39,471 nt of DNA from JAHHLP01 sp041609895 (GCA_041609895.1 JBFIPX010000008.1:1-39471), one strand, 5' to 3'; shown: positions 1 to 8,147, numbered from the stretch's first letter. Numbers and translations: made by a program. Notes: generated by a model not told the origin, from the sequence alone.

Positions 1-203
1 ATCGGGCTGGGCGCGCCGTGGCCGGATGATCCAGAACCGTGAAGGCGAGTTGTGGGGCTCCCGCGGTGCCTGGGAGGCGAGACGTCGTGTTCACGCCGAG
101 TCGAGTGCCTCTGGCCCCGTTCAGGGAATGGCCAGTTGCCCGCCTAAACTATTTCACCGTAAACTGAGGAGACAAACACCTTTTCAGGAATTCAGGAGGA
201 GCC

Positions 204-638
204 ATGCAAAAGCTTGGTATTATTTGTCTTGCACTAATTTTCGCAGTCACGTCATTACCTGCGCAGGCCCAGGAGGACGACGCGCCCGCCGGGCAACCGC
301 ACCTCACGGTACTAAGTTTCGTCGTACCGTACTCGAAGCTGCCCGAGTGGAACGCCATGCAGGACTCGGTCTTCACTCCGGTGCTGAACGGACTCGTCGA
401 TGAAGGCTACTTCATGAGCTGGGGACAACTCATGCACAATTGGGGTGACGAATGGAACGCCGGGACCTACGTCGTTTCGGAAAGTCACGCGAAGTTCCTC
501 GAGGGCTGGGGCCTCTACTGGCAGCGGCTAACCGATCAGGATCCCGACTGGTTTGCCAAGTCCGCGGAGCTGTTCACGTTGCACAAGGACAACATGTACA
601 ACATCCGCTATCGGTACGACGGATCAGCAGGCAACTAA
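204..638 (+). CDS. Small secreted protein of unknown function
   Basis: Encodes 144 residues. The first 22 form a clear Sec signal peptide (hydrophobic core LGIICLALIFAV, then AQAQ as the likely cleavage site). The ATG is preceded by AGGAGG at 196-201, which fixes the start. The mature part is rich in Trp and Tyr and has a pattern (a beta-strand HLTVLSFVVPY, then helices, then WGQLMHNWGDEWNAGTYVV) that recalls dimeric alpha/beta-barrel (ABM/NIPSNAP-like) proteins. That fold is a guess from pattern only; no catalytic motif is recognised. The gene stands alone and is closed by the strong terminator at 685-719. Confident that it is a real exported protein; function unknown. Confidence 0.8.
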   Translation: MQKLGIICLALIFAVTSLPAQAQEDDAPAGQPHLTVLSFVVPYSKLPEWNAMQDSVFTPVLNGLVDEGYFMSWGQLMHNWGDEWNAGTYVVSESHAKFLEGWGLYWQRLTDQDPDWFAKSAELFTLHKDNMYNIRYRYDGSAGN

Positions 639-684
639 ACCCCCTTCGGCAGTCCTACTGTGACTGTTGGTCGAGATCGACGAG

Positions 685-719
685 ACGGCACCGGTTCACA
701 TCAAGCCGGTGCCGTTTTT
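685..719 (+). terminator. Intrinsic terminator after the first secreted protein
   Basis: A perfect 10-bp stem (ACGGCACCGG at 685-694 with CCGGTGCCGT at 706-715) with an 11-nt loop is followed directly by five T residues (715-719). It lies 47 nt downstream of the stop at 638 and has the polarity of a plus-strand terminator. The opposing minus-strand gene ends at 771. Confidence 0.85.
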
Positions 720-770
720 CGATCTATTACATGGTGCCGCTTCAGGGATTCAAGCCGAGAATCGACGGCT

Positions 771-953
771 TCACGCACGCTCCTTCCACAGATACCACGC
801 CGATCCGCCGAACACGAGAATAGCGACAACGCTCACGACCTTCGACACCTCCTCTCCATCAATCTGGAGGCTTACCCCGAACACGAGTCGAATCAGATGA
901 AGGACCGCGATCAGCCCGAGCAGAACAATGGCAATCGTGTGGGAGCGTTTCAT
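771..953 (-). CDS. Small two-helix membrane protein
   Basis: Encodes 60 residues with two predicted membrane helices: residues about 6-26 (IAIVLLGLIAVLHLIRLVFG) and 38-55 (VSKVVSVVAILVFGGSAWYLW), joined by a short loop with charged residues, and a positive C-terminus (WKERA). It begins 43 nt after the stop of the UspA gene on the same strand and is probably co-transcribed with it. No family is recognised. A clean hydrophobicity pattern and the operon position support it as real rather than a chance reading frame. Confidence 0.7.
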   Translation of the reverse strand: MKRSHTIAIVLLGLIAVLHLIRLVFGVSLQIDGEEVSKVVSVVAILVFGGSAWYLWKERA

Positions 954-996
954 TCTGTTTCTCGGAGAGGTAGTGAGACGACTGTATGACAGGTTT

Positions 997-1419
997 CTAG
1001 AGCGCCTTCCTGGGCACTATCAGGATGGGACACTGCACGAGATCCGCCAGGTGTTTGTCCGCGACGTCTGTGAGCATCGCGAGAAAACGGTGTTTCTGCC
1101 GGTGGCCGATCACAAGCATGTCGGCGCCTTCGGAAGCGCTTGCTATCTCGCGCGCGAGATGCGAAGACGTTCGCACGTCCACGTGCATTCGCTCGGACAG
1201 CTCCCCATAGCCCAGGTCCGCGAACTGCTTTCTAAGATCGGACTCCTGGACAAGGGGCTCCGGTTCCATCATCATCGTGACTTTCCCCGCCGCAGGGTCA
1301 TTGATATGCAGGACTTTCAGTTCCGCGTCGACCGCCGTGGCCAACCGGACCGCCTCGTGGATCACGCTCTCCTCATCGGATTGTCCGGCCAGTGAAACAA
1401 CGATTTGCCGATAAGTCAT
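997..1419 (-). CDS. Universal stress protein (UspA family)
   Basis: Encodes 140 residues, the usual single-domain Usp length. Family landmarks are the N-terminal strand YRQIVVSLAG, the segment ELKVLHINDP, and the C-terminal MLVIGHRQKH...PILIVPR. In ATP-binding members the last region reads GxxGxxxxxxxxxG(S/T). Here the first G is present, but the second G and the final GS are replaced (VADKHLADLVQ), so nucleotide binding is doubtful. Usp proteins act in the cytoplasm as stress-survival factors. Likely the first gene of a two-gene unit with the small membrane protein ending at 771. Confidence 0.85.
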   Translation of the reverse strand: MTYRQIVVSLAGQSDEESVIHEAVRLATAVDAELKVLHINDPAAGKVTMMMEPEPLVQESDLRKQFADLGYGELSERMHVDVRTSSHLAREIASASEGADMLVIGHRQKHRFLAMLTDVADKHLADLVQCPILIVPRKAL

Positions 1420-1609
1420 AGCTGCGCCTGGTTGATCCTGCTGATGCCTGCGGCAAAGTACACATTGGCCCGTCTTTCGTCACGTGAGACCGGCCCAAAT
1501 CGGTGGCAACCGGGTTCGGTTTCACCCATTCTTGCCAGCGTGATCTGGCCACGAAGTCGTCAAGCGGCCGTGTAGTCCAACACGGGTCAAATAACGCGAA
1601 CTCGTCCTA

Positions 1610-1638
1610 TTGACAGATTCCGGTTTTCGCTCGATAAT
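1610..1638 (+). promoter_or_regulatory. Sigma70-type promoter for the lipoprotein gene
   Basis: A consensus TTGACA at 1610-1615 and GATAAT at 1633-1638 are separated by exactly 17 bp. Transcription would begin near 1645, about 59 nt ahead of the lipoprotein ATG at 1704. The rest of the 1420-1703 gap shows no other convincing signal. Confidence 0.7.
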
Positions 1639-1703
1639 AGGCCGCCCTTATCGGGTCGAGCCCCGCCTGCCAAGAAACACCGCATCCATCGAGATGCATC
1701 AAA

Positions 1704-2576
1704 ATGAAAACCAACGTTCTTGCCCTCCTGATGGCCGGACTGCTATTTGGTTGTTCCGCGGGTCCGGAGGATCCCGGCCGAATCGCCGGTCTTGAGAGGG
1801 AATTGGGTGGAGGTGCCGTGTCGACCTATGCACGCGTTGACAAGGCTGGGATTCCTCTTGAGGTCGGAGTCATCATATCCAGTGATGCACTTATGTCTCC
1901 ACCGACTGAACCAACAGACGGCCTCCGATGCTTTGACCGCGATGACAACGACGTCATTGACGAGACCACAGAATGCAATCCCTCTCACGAGCGGGTCCTG
2001 CCGCTGCCTGACGCAGTTTCGCGCAGAAGCGACATGCCCTTCAAGTGGGTGCTGTTGCACTGGAATCTGATGGGCCACGAACCACATGGAATCTATTCCG
2101 TGCCGCACTATGACATCCATTATATGATCGAACCGGTCGAGCGCATCTACTCCATAGCGGCAGGGACTTGCGGGGAGGGCGTTCGATGCGACGCCTATGC
2201 TCGTGCCAAGAAGCCACTCCCCGAGGGCTACATGCATCCTGACTTCCAGGATGTCGATGCAGTCGTTCCGGCAATGGGAAATCACCTGATCGATCTTTCG
2301 TCTCACGAGTTCCATGGCAGCCAATTCACGCGAACGTGGATCTATGGCGTCTACGATGGTCGCGTGGCCTTTTACGAGGAAATGGTGACGACAGAGTACC
2401 TGCTTACCAAGCCCTCGGAGTGTTTCCCAATCAAGTCGCCGCCGGCAGTTGGACTCAGCGGATACTACCCGACCCAATCGTGTATGCGGTACGACGCCCC
2501 GAGCGACGCTTACACGGTGTCGATCGAGGGCTTCAGGTGGCGTGAGAAGACGGCGCCTACTACTAACACGCTCTGA
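1704..2576 (+). CDS. Lipoprotein of unknown function, His-rich (TTHB210/DUF5602-like pattern)
   Basis: Encodes 290 residues. The N-terminus is a lipoprotein signal: MKTN, then LALLMAGLLFGC with a good lipobox (LFGC, Cys17), so the protein is probably anchored in a membrane on the outer face. The mature part holds several clustered histidines and aromatic residues: FKWVLLHWN, MGHEPHGIYSVPHYDIHYM, MGNHLIDLSSHEFHG. Such clusters suggest metal binding. The HWN and PHxDxHxY arrangement recalls the TTHB210/DUF5602-like proteins, but this is from memory and unverified. Four Cys in the mature part (CFDRDD, ATTEC-like ECNP, CGEGVRC) could form disulfides. A strong promoter lies upstream and a terminator downstream, so it is monocistronic. 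Confidence 0.8.
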   Translation: MKTNVLALLMAGLLFGCSAGPEDPGRIAGLERELGGGAVSTYARVDKAGIPLEVGVIISSDALMSPPTEPTDGLRCFDRDDNDVIDETTECNPSHERVLPLPDAVSRRSDMPFKWVLLHWNLMGHEPHGIYSVPHYDIHYMIEPVERIYSIAAGTCGEGVRCDAYARAKKPLPEGYMHPDFQDVDAVVPAMGNHLIDLSSHEFHGSQFTRTWIYGVYDGRVAFYEEMVTTEYLLTKPSECFPIKSPPAVGLSGYYPTQSCMRYDAPSDAYTVSIEGFRWREKTAPTTNTL

Positions 2577-2605
2577 TGAGGTTGAGCCAATAGAATCACT
2601 AGAAA

Positions 2606-2635
2606 GGGGTCGCCTGCGCGACCCCTATTTCGTTT
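2606..2635 (+). terminator. Intrinsic terminator after the lipoprotein gene
   Basis: GGGGTCGC (2606-2613) pairs perfectly with GCGACCCC (2618-2625) across a 4-nt loop, followed by the T-rich tract TATTTCGTTT. It lies 30 nt after the stop at 2576. From here to the promoter at 2809 (about 170 bp) I see no further gene or signal. Confidence 0.8.
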
Positions 2636-2808
2636 CGATACCGCATGGTCCAAAGCCAAAACAGGAGCAGCTAATCGTCAAATCCTTCACCAGCTAGCGC
2701 ATCGATTGCAGTGATACGCCCCAATCCTTTTTGTGGATACGTAGATTCGCTCCCGTGTTATTCAGGCGGTCGCCTAGGTCTCGGCTTGGGCGAAGTGGTC
2801 AGGCTCGA

Positions 2809-2837
2809 TTCAAATGGCGCGCCTCTACCCTGATAAT
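2809..2837 (+). promoter_or_regulatory. Probable promoter of the secreted barrel-like protein
   Basis: TTCAAA at 2809-2814 and GATAAT at 2832-2837 with a 17-bp spacer. The expected start of transcription is near 2844, about 57 nt before the ATG at 2901. Confidence 0.5.
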
Positions 2838-2900
2838 ATGCAGTATTAGCTCTCCGCAATTACCTTCCTGCTGAAGTCATAACAATTGGAGGATTTCAAA

Positions 2901-3395
2901 ATGAGGATTGGTCTTTCCACTGTTTTCGCATTAACCATCGTGCTGTCCGCCAGCACGGCCGCCGCACAAAAGAGCGGATCGGCATCGGGGCGATACGCCA
3001 CGCACACGGTTGCTGATGAGGTCACGGCGATGCCCGATGGCTCAAGCATGATATTGTCCCACTATGGTCAAATCTCGTTTGCAGAGGACGGAGAGCACCC
3101 GATCGATAACGTCTCTTTGGACTGCATCGGAAAGATCGAGGTGTCCGCCGACGGCTTGGTCACAGCAGGAAATGGCTCGTGCTTCGGCGTGGACAAGGAT
3201 GGTGACGGCACATCATTCTGGTGGCGCATGACGCAGGCTCGAACTGCTGACTGCTCAGATATCTGCGGCGAGTGGGGCTACTTCGCCGGCGACGGCAAAT
3301 TTGCGGGGATTGAAGGCGGCGGCATCTGGCAGAGGACTACGCTCTTTCAGGACGGATCAAGCGGAACATGGACGGGACGCTACATGATTCCGTAG
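2901..3395 (+). CDS. Secreted barrel-like protein, paralogue of the gene at 18852
   Basis: Encodes 164 residues from the ATG at 2901, chosen because GGAGGA lies at 2888-2893 (7-nt spacing) and because the signal peptide then begins normally: MRIGLSTVF...STAAAQ. An in-frame TTG at 2886 would place the start upstream of this site. The mature protein contains DCIG...GNGSCFGVDKDGDG, FWWRMT and GDGKFAGIEGGGIW, with four further Cys likely oxidised. The same order of landmarks (DC, GxGxC, WW, GxG(K/R)FA, W/FxGxY end) recurs in 18852-19322, so the two are paralogues. A lipocalin-like or allene-oxide-cyclase-like barrel is a guess. Function unknown. Confidence 0.8.
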   Translation: MRIGLSTVFALTIVLSASTAAAQKSGSASGRYATHTVADEVTAMPDGSSMILSHYGQISFAEDGEHPIDNVSLDCIGKIEVSADGLVTAGNGSCFGVDKDGDGTSFWWRMTQARTADCSDICGEWGYFAGDGKFAGIEGGGIWQRTTLFQDGSSGTWTGRYMIP

Positions 3396-3420
3396 AGTTG
3401 TCTCAGTCGCAGCAATTTTA

Positions 3421-3453
3421 AACGGCCCGGCGTCGAATAGGCGTCGGGTCGTT
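3421..3453. terminator. Probable bidirectional terminator between convergent genes
   Basis: A 12-bp stem (3421-3432 with 3442-3453, two G-U pairs on the plus-strand transcript) with a 9-nt loop lies between the stop at 3395 and the convergent stop at 3492. The T tracts on both sides are short (GCATTTG on plus; TTTAAAATT on minus), so efficiency is uncertain. Confidence 0.5.
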
Positions 3454-3491
3454 GCATTTGGGCGATCGGTGCTGTGTCGAACTGGTCCTGT

Positions 3492-4175
3492 CTACTGGCC
3501 CGTACTCATGCGACTCTCCTGCGACGCGCCGAGAAAAACAAATACCCCGATGAACATCAGGACAGGGTTGAAGATGACGAGACCGACGATCACGAAAACG
3601 GCGGCTATTGCTACTCCGAAGAACACAGCGATCTGAGTTGCACGATCATACCGTATTCTTGTCGCTAGTCCGGCGCGTAGCACGCGCCCTCCGTCCATCG
3701 GAAATGCAGGAATCATGTTGAAGGCTGCCAGCGCAAGGTTCATCCACATGAGCGTCGCAACGAACCCACCGGGCAGAAGGATCATTTCAAAGGCACGCGG
3801 AGCCTCTAAAACGTTGCTTACGACAAACAGTACTGCCGCAATCACCACGTTTACAGCCGGGCCGGCCAGCGCCACCCACAACTCATCGACCGGCTTCATT
3901 TGCCGGCCGGCGAGCATCGCAATGCCACCGAACGGATACAAGGTGATGTCGCGCGTCTGAATGCCGAAACGCTTCGCCGTCAGTGAGTGTCCGAGTTCGT
4001 GAAGAACAACACACCCGAAAAGAGCTGCTACGAGTCCGACACCGGTTAGTGCGGCACCGGGAGAAGCGCCTCTCCACATGTACACCCCAAAAAGCCATAC
4101 GAAGAGGATGGCCAGCGTCCAGTGCAAATGTATTCCGATCCCGGATACGGACCCGACCCTGAACTTGCCTTTCAC
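3492..4175 (-). CDS. Site-2-protease-type M50 membrane metalloprotease (compact form)
   Basis: Encodes 227 residues. The zinc motif HELGH (residues 59-63) lies in a membrane helix. The third ligand region NMIPAFPMDGGRVLRA (Asp161) matches the M50B N(P)xxPxDGG signature. Five or so hydrophobic segments are visible. Family members cleave substrates within the membrane and often release anti-sigma or other regulators; many carry CBS or PDZ domains, absent here. The GTG start overlaps the stop of the upstream RsbU-type phosphatase (GTGA, 4172-4175), so translation is coupled, suggesting a shared signalling role. Substrate unknown. Confidence 0.88.
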   Translation of the reverse strand: MKGKFRVGSVSGIGIHLHWTLAILFVWLFGVYMWRGASPGAALTGVGLVAALFGCVVLHELGHSLTAKRFGIQTRDITLYPFGGIAMLAGRQMKPVDELWVALAGPAVNVVIAAVLFVVSNVLEAPRAFEMILLPGGFVATLMWMNLALAAFNMIPAFPMDGGRVLRAGLATRIRYDRATQIAVFFGVAIAAVFVIVGLVIFNPVLMFIGVFVFLGASQESRMSTGQ

Positions 4176-5269
4176 GTGGACACCCCTCCTTCCAATCTGT
4201 GGTTCGCAACCAGGTGATCTCGCGCGACAGCCCCGCGTACCTCGTCAGCCGCAACGTCCGAAACGCGCTTGACGACCAAGAGGGTCGTGTCGTCACTGGC
4301 AACGCCGCTCGTGTGCTGTTCGAGTCGAAGCCTGACGTCATCCACGAGCTCGACTGCAGACCTCAGGCCCGCTCCCCGGACAACGCTTTCAATACCCGAA
4401 AGCCCTAACTCGTGACCATCTTCATTACGCGATTCCGTCACGCCGTCCGTATACATCACGAGAACGTCTCCCGGCGAAAGCCTCGTTACCGTCGACGTGT
4501 AATCCGGATCGTAGACCAGTCCGATCGCCGGACCGGTCGGAGCCAAATGATCGATCCTGCCGTCGTTGGCGCGCCGCAGTACGGCCGGATTGTGTCCCGC
4601 ACTTGCGTAACGCAGGCAGTCTTTGTCGGGATCGACTTTTATGACGAGAATCGATATGAAACCTGTCATCGCCACATTGTACCGGAACAGCTCGTTGAGT
4701 CGCCCGAGAAGCGCGGCCGGATCCTCATACATGGGTCCGAGAATGCGAATCGACGCCTGGAGGTTTGACATAAGCATACTGGCCGCCAATCCCTTACCCA
4801 TCACGTCGGCAACAACGGCACCCTGGGTGTTGTCGGCAAACGGGAAGAAGTCGTAATAGTCGCCACCGACGAAGCGCGCGGGCTTCACGTGCGCCGCAAA
4901 CTCGACGCCCGTGAGTGCAGGTACGAATCGAGGGAAGAGCTGCTGCTGAACCCGTGCGGCAAGCTCCAGATCCTGTTCCAGGGTTCGGAGCTCGCCCTCC
5001 TCGAGGCAGGAGAGACAAACCCGAGTGGTGAAGTCGGACCGCAAGAGCTCGATCTCCACCTCTCCATCACAGCGATCACATTGTCCGAATTCTCCCGTCT
5101 CTGTGCACTTGATGGCTTCAGTGAGCTCATCAATTACACATATCTCGGATTCAACTCGGCCCGCGAGACATCTTTCTCGGGCAACCGCGTCAGAACTAAG
5201 CCAGTCGAGAACGCTTTCTCTGCGCGCCGAAAACGCTCTCCTGAATTTTTCCAGAACAGAACGCTGCAT
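4172..5269 (-). CDS. RsbU/SpoIIE-type PP2C phosphatase with N-terminal C4 zinc finger
   Basis: Encodes 365 residues. Residues about 1-100 form a helical region carrying two CxxC pairs (C64/C67 and C85/C88) in the spacing of a DksA/TraR-type zinc finger. Residues about 100-345 are a PP2C-like SpoIIE/RsbU phosphatase domain: LFPRFVP, the metal motif GGDYYDFF (135-142), ADVMGKGLAAS, SAGHNPAVL, and MYTDGVTE, with a C-terminal SDDTTLLVV. Such enzymes dephosphorylate anti-anti-sigma proteins in partner-switching circuits. No STAS or anti-sigma gene is seen in the window. The fused finger is unusual and may sense redox or zinc. It is translationally coupled to the M50 protease downstream. Confidence 0.88.
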   Translation of the reverse strand: MQRSVLEKFRRAFSARRESVLDWLSSDAVARERCLAGRVESEICVIDELTEAIKCTETGEFGQCDRCDGEVEIELLRSDFTTRVCLSCLEEGELRTLEQDLELAARVQQQLFPRFVPALTGVEFAAHVKPARFVGGDYYDFFPFADNTQGAVVADVMGKGLAASMLMSNLQASIRILGPMYEDPAALLGRLNELFRYNVAMTGFISILVIKVDPDKDCLRYASAGHNPAVLRRANDGRIDHLAPTGPAIGLVYDPDYTSTVTRLSPGDVLVMYTDGVTESRNEDGHELGLSGIESVVRGAGLRSAVELVDDVRLRLEQHTSGVASDDTTLLVVKRVSDVAADEVRGAVARDHLVANHRLEGGVST

Positions 5270-5314
5270 CGACTTGGTGGTGAACGTGAGTAAGTAGAGA
5301 TGCTCTTACGGTGC

Positions 5315-5356
5315 GATTCCCGAAAGGTTATGGCCGACCGGCCGTCAGCGGGAATC
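5315..5356 (-). other. Long-range hairpin between two minus-strand genes
   Basis: GATTCCCG (5315-5322) and CGGGAATC (5349-5356) are perfect complements that flank a GC-rich interior containing GGCCGACCGGCC. The structure overlaps the stop codon of the small membrane protein. There is no T run, so it may be an RNA-processing or mRNA-stability element, or chance. Confidence 0.3.
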
Positions 5357-5617
5357 CCGCGCTCTATGCAGTCTTTTCAACCAGTAGAGATTGATTGGAA
5401 GTGACCCGACGACCATCGCAACACTGAAGAAGAGCAGCGACACGCGACTAATTGAGGTTCCGGGAAGCTTTATTCGGCCCAGTACCTGCTCAATTTCCAG
5501 CAGGCGCTGCAATCCCAGAGCTTCTCCAAGTAGCGCGTAAAGAGCACCAAAGCACATAAAACACATTGAAAGCCAGACGACGCTCAGTACCGTCGACAAT
5601 ACAAGTTCACGCGTCAT
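5345..5617 (-). CDS. Small two-helix membrane protein upstream of the phosphatase
   Basis: Encodes 90 residues from the ATG at 5617, chosen over an upstream TTG because AGGTGGA sits just ahead of it. Two membrane helices are visible: about residues 8-31 (LSTVLSVVWLSMCFMCFGALYALL) and 58-80 (VSLLFFSVAMVVGSLPINLYWL), joined by an amphipathic stretch (LGLQRLLEIEQVLGRI). The C-terminus is basic. It precedes the zinc-finger phosphatase by about 75 nt on the same strand and may belong to the same transcript. No family is recognised. Confidence 0.65.
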   Translation of the reverse strand: MTRELVLSTVLSVVWLSMCFMCFGALYALLGEALGLQRLLEIEQVLGRIKLPGTSISRVSLLFFSVAMVVGSLPINLYWLKRLHRARDSR

Positions 5618-5856
5618 TGATTCCACCTGCAAGAAAGCTTCTTGACCTGTAGAACGTCGCCATCAGCCGATTCGTATTCCACGAGGACTTCGAGTTTTCC
5701 ACAGTCGGTCCAATCGTTGGCTATCGTTCATAGTTTCCGACAGCCAGCGAGTCCTCTCGGGGGAGACAGCGACTCCTCTTGAGGAGAAGCCGTCGACGCG
5801 TCCCACGCGTCACCTAATCCCGACAGGCAAACAACCAACACCGACACAAAGACCTC

Positions 5857-6339
5857 ATGCCCACTCCCCATTATCAACGTGTCCGTCAGTTCATGCAGAA
5901 GGTTGGCCAGCGGATACCCGAGGAACCCGAGGTTCCCGACCCCCACACGCGAAAGCTTCGCGCGAAACTCATCCTCGAGGAAGCACTCGAGACAATCGAG
6001 GCCCTTGGAGTCCGCGTCGCGGCCTGCCGGGACGGCGCTGAGATACAGCTGACCTCCGATAATGCCGACCTGACTTTCGAAGCTACGAATGAGGTAGACC
6101 TGGAAGGCGTTGTTGATGGGTGCGCAGACATTTCTGTTGTGACCGTAGGAACACTCATCTCATTCGGCATCGACGACGAACCCGTTCTCGAAGAGGTAGA
6201 CGCCGCAAACCTGCGCAAATTCGAGCCCGGGTCCTATATGCGCGAGGACGGTAAGTGGATCAAACCTCCCCAATGGCAGCCCCCGGATATCCCAGGTGTC
6301 ATCAACAAAATGCGGACCAGCGACTTGGAGGCCAGCTAA
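5857..6339 (+). CDS. MazG-like nucleoside triphosphate pyrophosphohydrolase
   Basis: Encodes 160 residues. The all-alpha NTP pyrophosphohydrolase signature is visible: KLILEEALETIEAL (the ExxE helix, residues about 37-50) followed by VDGCADISVVTVGTLISFGI, in which the ExxD-type acidic residues bind magnesium. A C-terminal extension (KFEPGSYMREDGKWIKPPQWQPPDI) is typical of the phosphoribosyl-ATP-pyrophosphohydrolase-like and DR2231-like subgroup. Likely house-cleaning of non-canonical nucleotides in the cytoplasm; the exact substrate cannot be read from the sequence. No Shine-Dalgarno site is visible. The 5618-5856 gap upstream holds GC-rich inverted repeats but no clear promoter. Confidence 0.8.
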   Translation: MPTPHYQRVRQFMQKVGQRIPEEPEVPDPHTRKLRAKLILEEALETIEALGVRVAACRDGAEIQLTSDNADLTFEATNEVDLEGVVDGCADISVVTVGTLISFGIDDEPVLEEVDAANLRKFEPGSYMREDGKWIKPPQWQPPDIPGVINKMRTSDLEAS

Positions 6340-6453
6340 GGGCTTAATGATCGCGGAAAGGGTACGATAACCGAAACATCGTCTTCAGGACATTTTCGGC
6401 AGTGGTCCTGTCGTTCCCACCTGATTCGCCAGAATCTACATCCGCCAGTTGCC

Positions 6454-7131
6454 ATGCATGCCCAGAATCGCCCTCCAAAACCCAATGGGGTTCGCACATC
6501 GGTAATCTTCCACACCGTTTGGGTCACGACCGCCGCGCTCGTGCTCTTCGACGTTAGCAGTGAACGATCAACGCTTCGCAGTTTCATCGCGCCGCTTTCC
6601 GCGCCAGAAACGGTCGTCGACCGCGTTGAAACCGCCAAGGTTTTTGGCGGCACACCCGGTAATGCCGCAGTCGAGCCCAGCAGATCCGCCCACACCTACT
6701 TCAACTTCGCCGGGGAATCTGACCGCACCGTGGAGAATTCGCCCGAACCGGCCCCGATGATTAACCTTGTCGGACAGTGGACCGGAGCCGTCGAGGCAGG
6801 AGCGGTGGGTTCACTCTGGACGTCAGGAGGCTGCGACTACGAGATTAGGTCGCTCGACTTTCAGCTCAGAAACTCAGGTGAGGACGTCTACGGCTATGGT
6901 GCCTATACGCTTTTGGCTGAGAAGTGTCCGGAAGCAGAGCTCGTGACCCGATACGCATCCACGACCGGAAAGGTGACAGCTCAGTACCTGAAGCTCAACA
7001 TCCGGAACAACGGGTCGGCCAACACTGATCTCGTCTATTACGGCACCATGAAGCCCGAAGGAATTGTCGGTCACATTCGAACGGGATACGGCGAACTGCT
7101 GACGGAGCACGTGACACTGGTACGGCGCTGA
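6454..7131 (+). CDS. Membrane-anchored or exported protein with C-terminal barrel-like domain
   Basis: Encodes 225 residues. One hydrophobic segment near the N-terminus (SVIFHTVWVTTAALVLFDV) acts as a signal or anchor. A low-complexity linker rich in Pro, Ser and Ala (about 40-100) leads to a C-terminal domain starting GQWTGAVEAG and ending YGTMKPEGIVGHIRTGYGELLTEHVTLVRR. The alternating strand pattern and the opening GQWTG recall lipocalin-like barrels. An alternative ATG lies at 6458 in another frame and is ignored. No close family is recognised and there is no clear Shine-Dalgarno site. Convergent with the aldo/keto reductase. Confidence 0.65.
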   Translation: MHAQNRPPKPNGVRTSVIFHTVWVTTAALVLFDVSSERSTLRSFIAPLSAPETVVDRVETAKVFGGTPGNAAVEPSRSAHTYFNFAGESDRTVENSPEPAPMINLVGQWTGAVEAGAVGSLWTSGGCDYEIRSLDFQLRNSGEDVYGYGAYTLLAEKCPEAELVTRYASTTGKVTAQYLKLNIRNNGSANTDLVYYGTMKPEGIVGHIRTGYGELLTEHVTLVRR

Positions 7132-7172
7132 GAGGCTGAGACGCTGATAGCGCCGGGCAAGTCGAGAATGTC

Positions 7173-8147
7173 CTACGCGAAAGCTCCAGCCTCGTACCGA
7201 GCGAGCAGCTCTTCGATCTCGTCTATCTCGGCTGACGTCAGTTCCCGGTCGGCTGCCTGAAACGTACCCTCGATCTGGTCCGGACGCCGTGCGCCCACGA
7301 TGGCGGACGTAACCTCCGGCCTCCGAAGTACCCAGGAAATGGCGAGCTCCGCCAGCGTTCGACCGCTCCGGTCGGCAAGAACCTCGAGCTTGTCGACCAA
7401 CTTGAGATTCGCCGAGAACCGCGGCTCCTTGAAGTGGTCGTTCTTGCGCCTCCAATCGTCCGGCGGAAGCGCGGCTAGTCTCTGTCGTGTGAACTTGCCT
7501 GTCAGGAGGCCGGCTTGCATCGGACTGTAAGCGACAACACCGATCTCGTTCTGAAGACAATAGTCCAACAGCTCATTCTCCACCCCGCGTTCGAGCATGC
7601 TGTATGGGGGCTGAAGCGAGGCAACGGGATGTATCTTCGATACCCGACGAATCTGGTCCACAGAGAAGTTTGACACCCCCGCGTAGCGGACCTTGCCCTC
7701 CTCCACGAGCCGGGCGATCTCCTCCCACGCCTCTTCGATGTCATCGTCAGGATTGGGCCAGTGAATCTGATACAGGTCAATCACGTCCACCTGGAGTCTT
7801 CGCAAACTGTCCTCGGCTTCCCGACGGACACTACTCGCCTTCAAACGAGACGTGACCTTCCGGTCGGAAGGCTTTTGCCAGACGAGGCCACACTTCGTCG
7901 CTACGTACACGTCTTCGCGCCGGCCCGCGACAACTTTGCCGACGATCTCTTCCGAATGGCCAAGTCCATATGCGGGAGCCGTGTCGATCCAATTGATGCC
8001 GAGGTCAAGTGCCCGATGAATGGTGGCTACCGAAAGCTCATCCTCCTGCGGTCCCCACCCGTACTCCCATGGCCCCCCAATTGCCCACGTCCCAAGACCG
8101 ATGGTCGTTAGATGTAGATCTGTAAAACCGAGCTGTCTTGTGCGCAT
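7173..8147 (-). CDS. Aldo/keto reductase
   Basis: Encodes 324 residues, the usual length for the (beta/alpha)8 AKR superfamily. The catalytic tetrad is present: Asp55, Tyr60 (TAPAYGLGHSEE), Lys85 (VATKCG) and His129 (LYQIHWPNPD). The C-terminal NADPH-binding signature is AIVGARRPDQIEGTFQA. It probably reduces small aldehydes or ketones in the cytoplasm; the substrate is not predictable. GGTGG lies upstream of the ATG. It is followed 141 nt upstream by the VanX-type gene on the same strand, without evidence of a joint operon. Confidence 0.9.
   Translation of the reverse strand: MRTRQLGFTDLHLTTIGLGTWAIGGPWEYGWGPQEDELSVATIHRALDLGINWIDTAPAYGLGHSEEIVGKVVAGRREDVYVATKCGLVWQKPSDRKVTSRLKASSVRREAEDSLRRLQVDVIDLYQIHWPNPDDDIEEAWEEIARLVEEGKVRYAGVSNFSVDQIRRVSKIHPVASLQPPYSMLERGVENELLDYCLQNEIGVVAYSPMQAGLLTGKFTRQRLAALPPDDWRRKNDHFKEPRFSANLKLVDKLEVLADRSGRTLAELAISWVLRRPEVTSAIVGARRPDQIEGTFQAADRELTSAEIDEIEELLARYEAGAFA

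Noticed and set aside
1..203. Open frame from position 2 to 403 as the end of an upstream gene.
   Set aside because: It runs through the well-supported secreted-protein gene at 204 and has no recognisable domain; a 13-codon tail in frame 1 ending at 42 is possible but cannot be judged.
1427..1443. CCTGGTTGATCCTGCT resembles the 5' end of eukaryotic SSU rRNA (the EukA primer site).
   Set aside because: Similarity stops after about 16 nt; the surrounding sequence is a protein-gene upstream region and not rRNA. Chance match.
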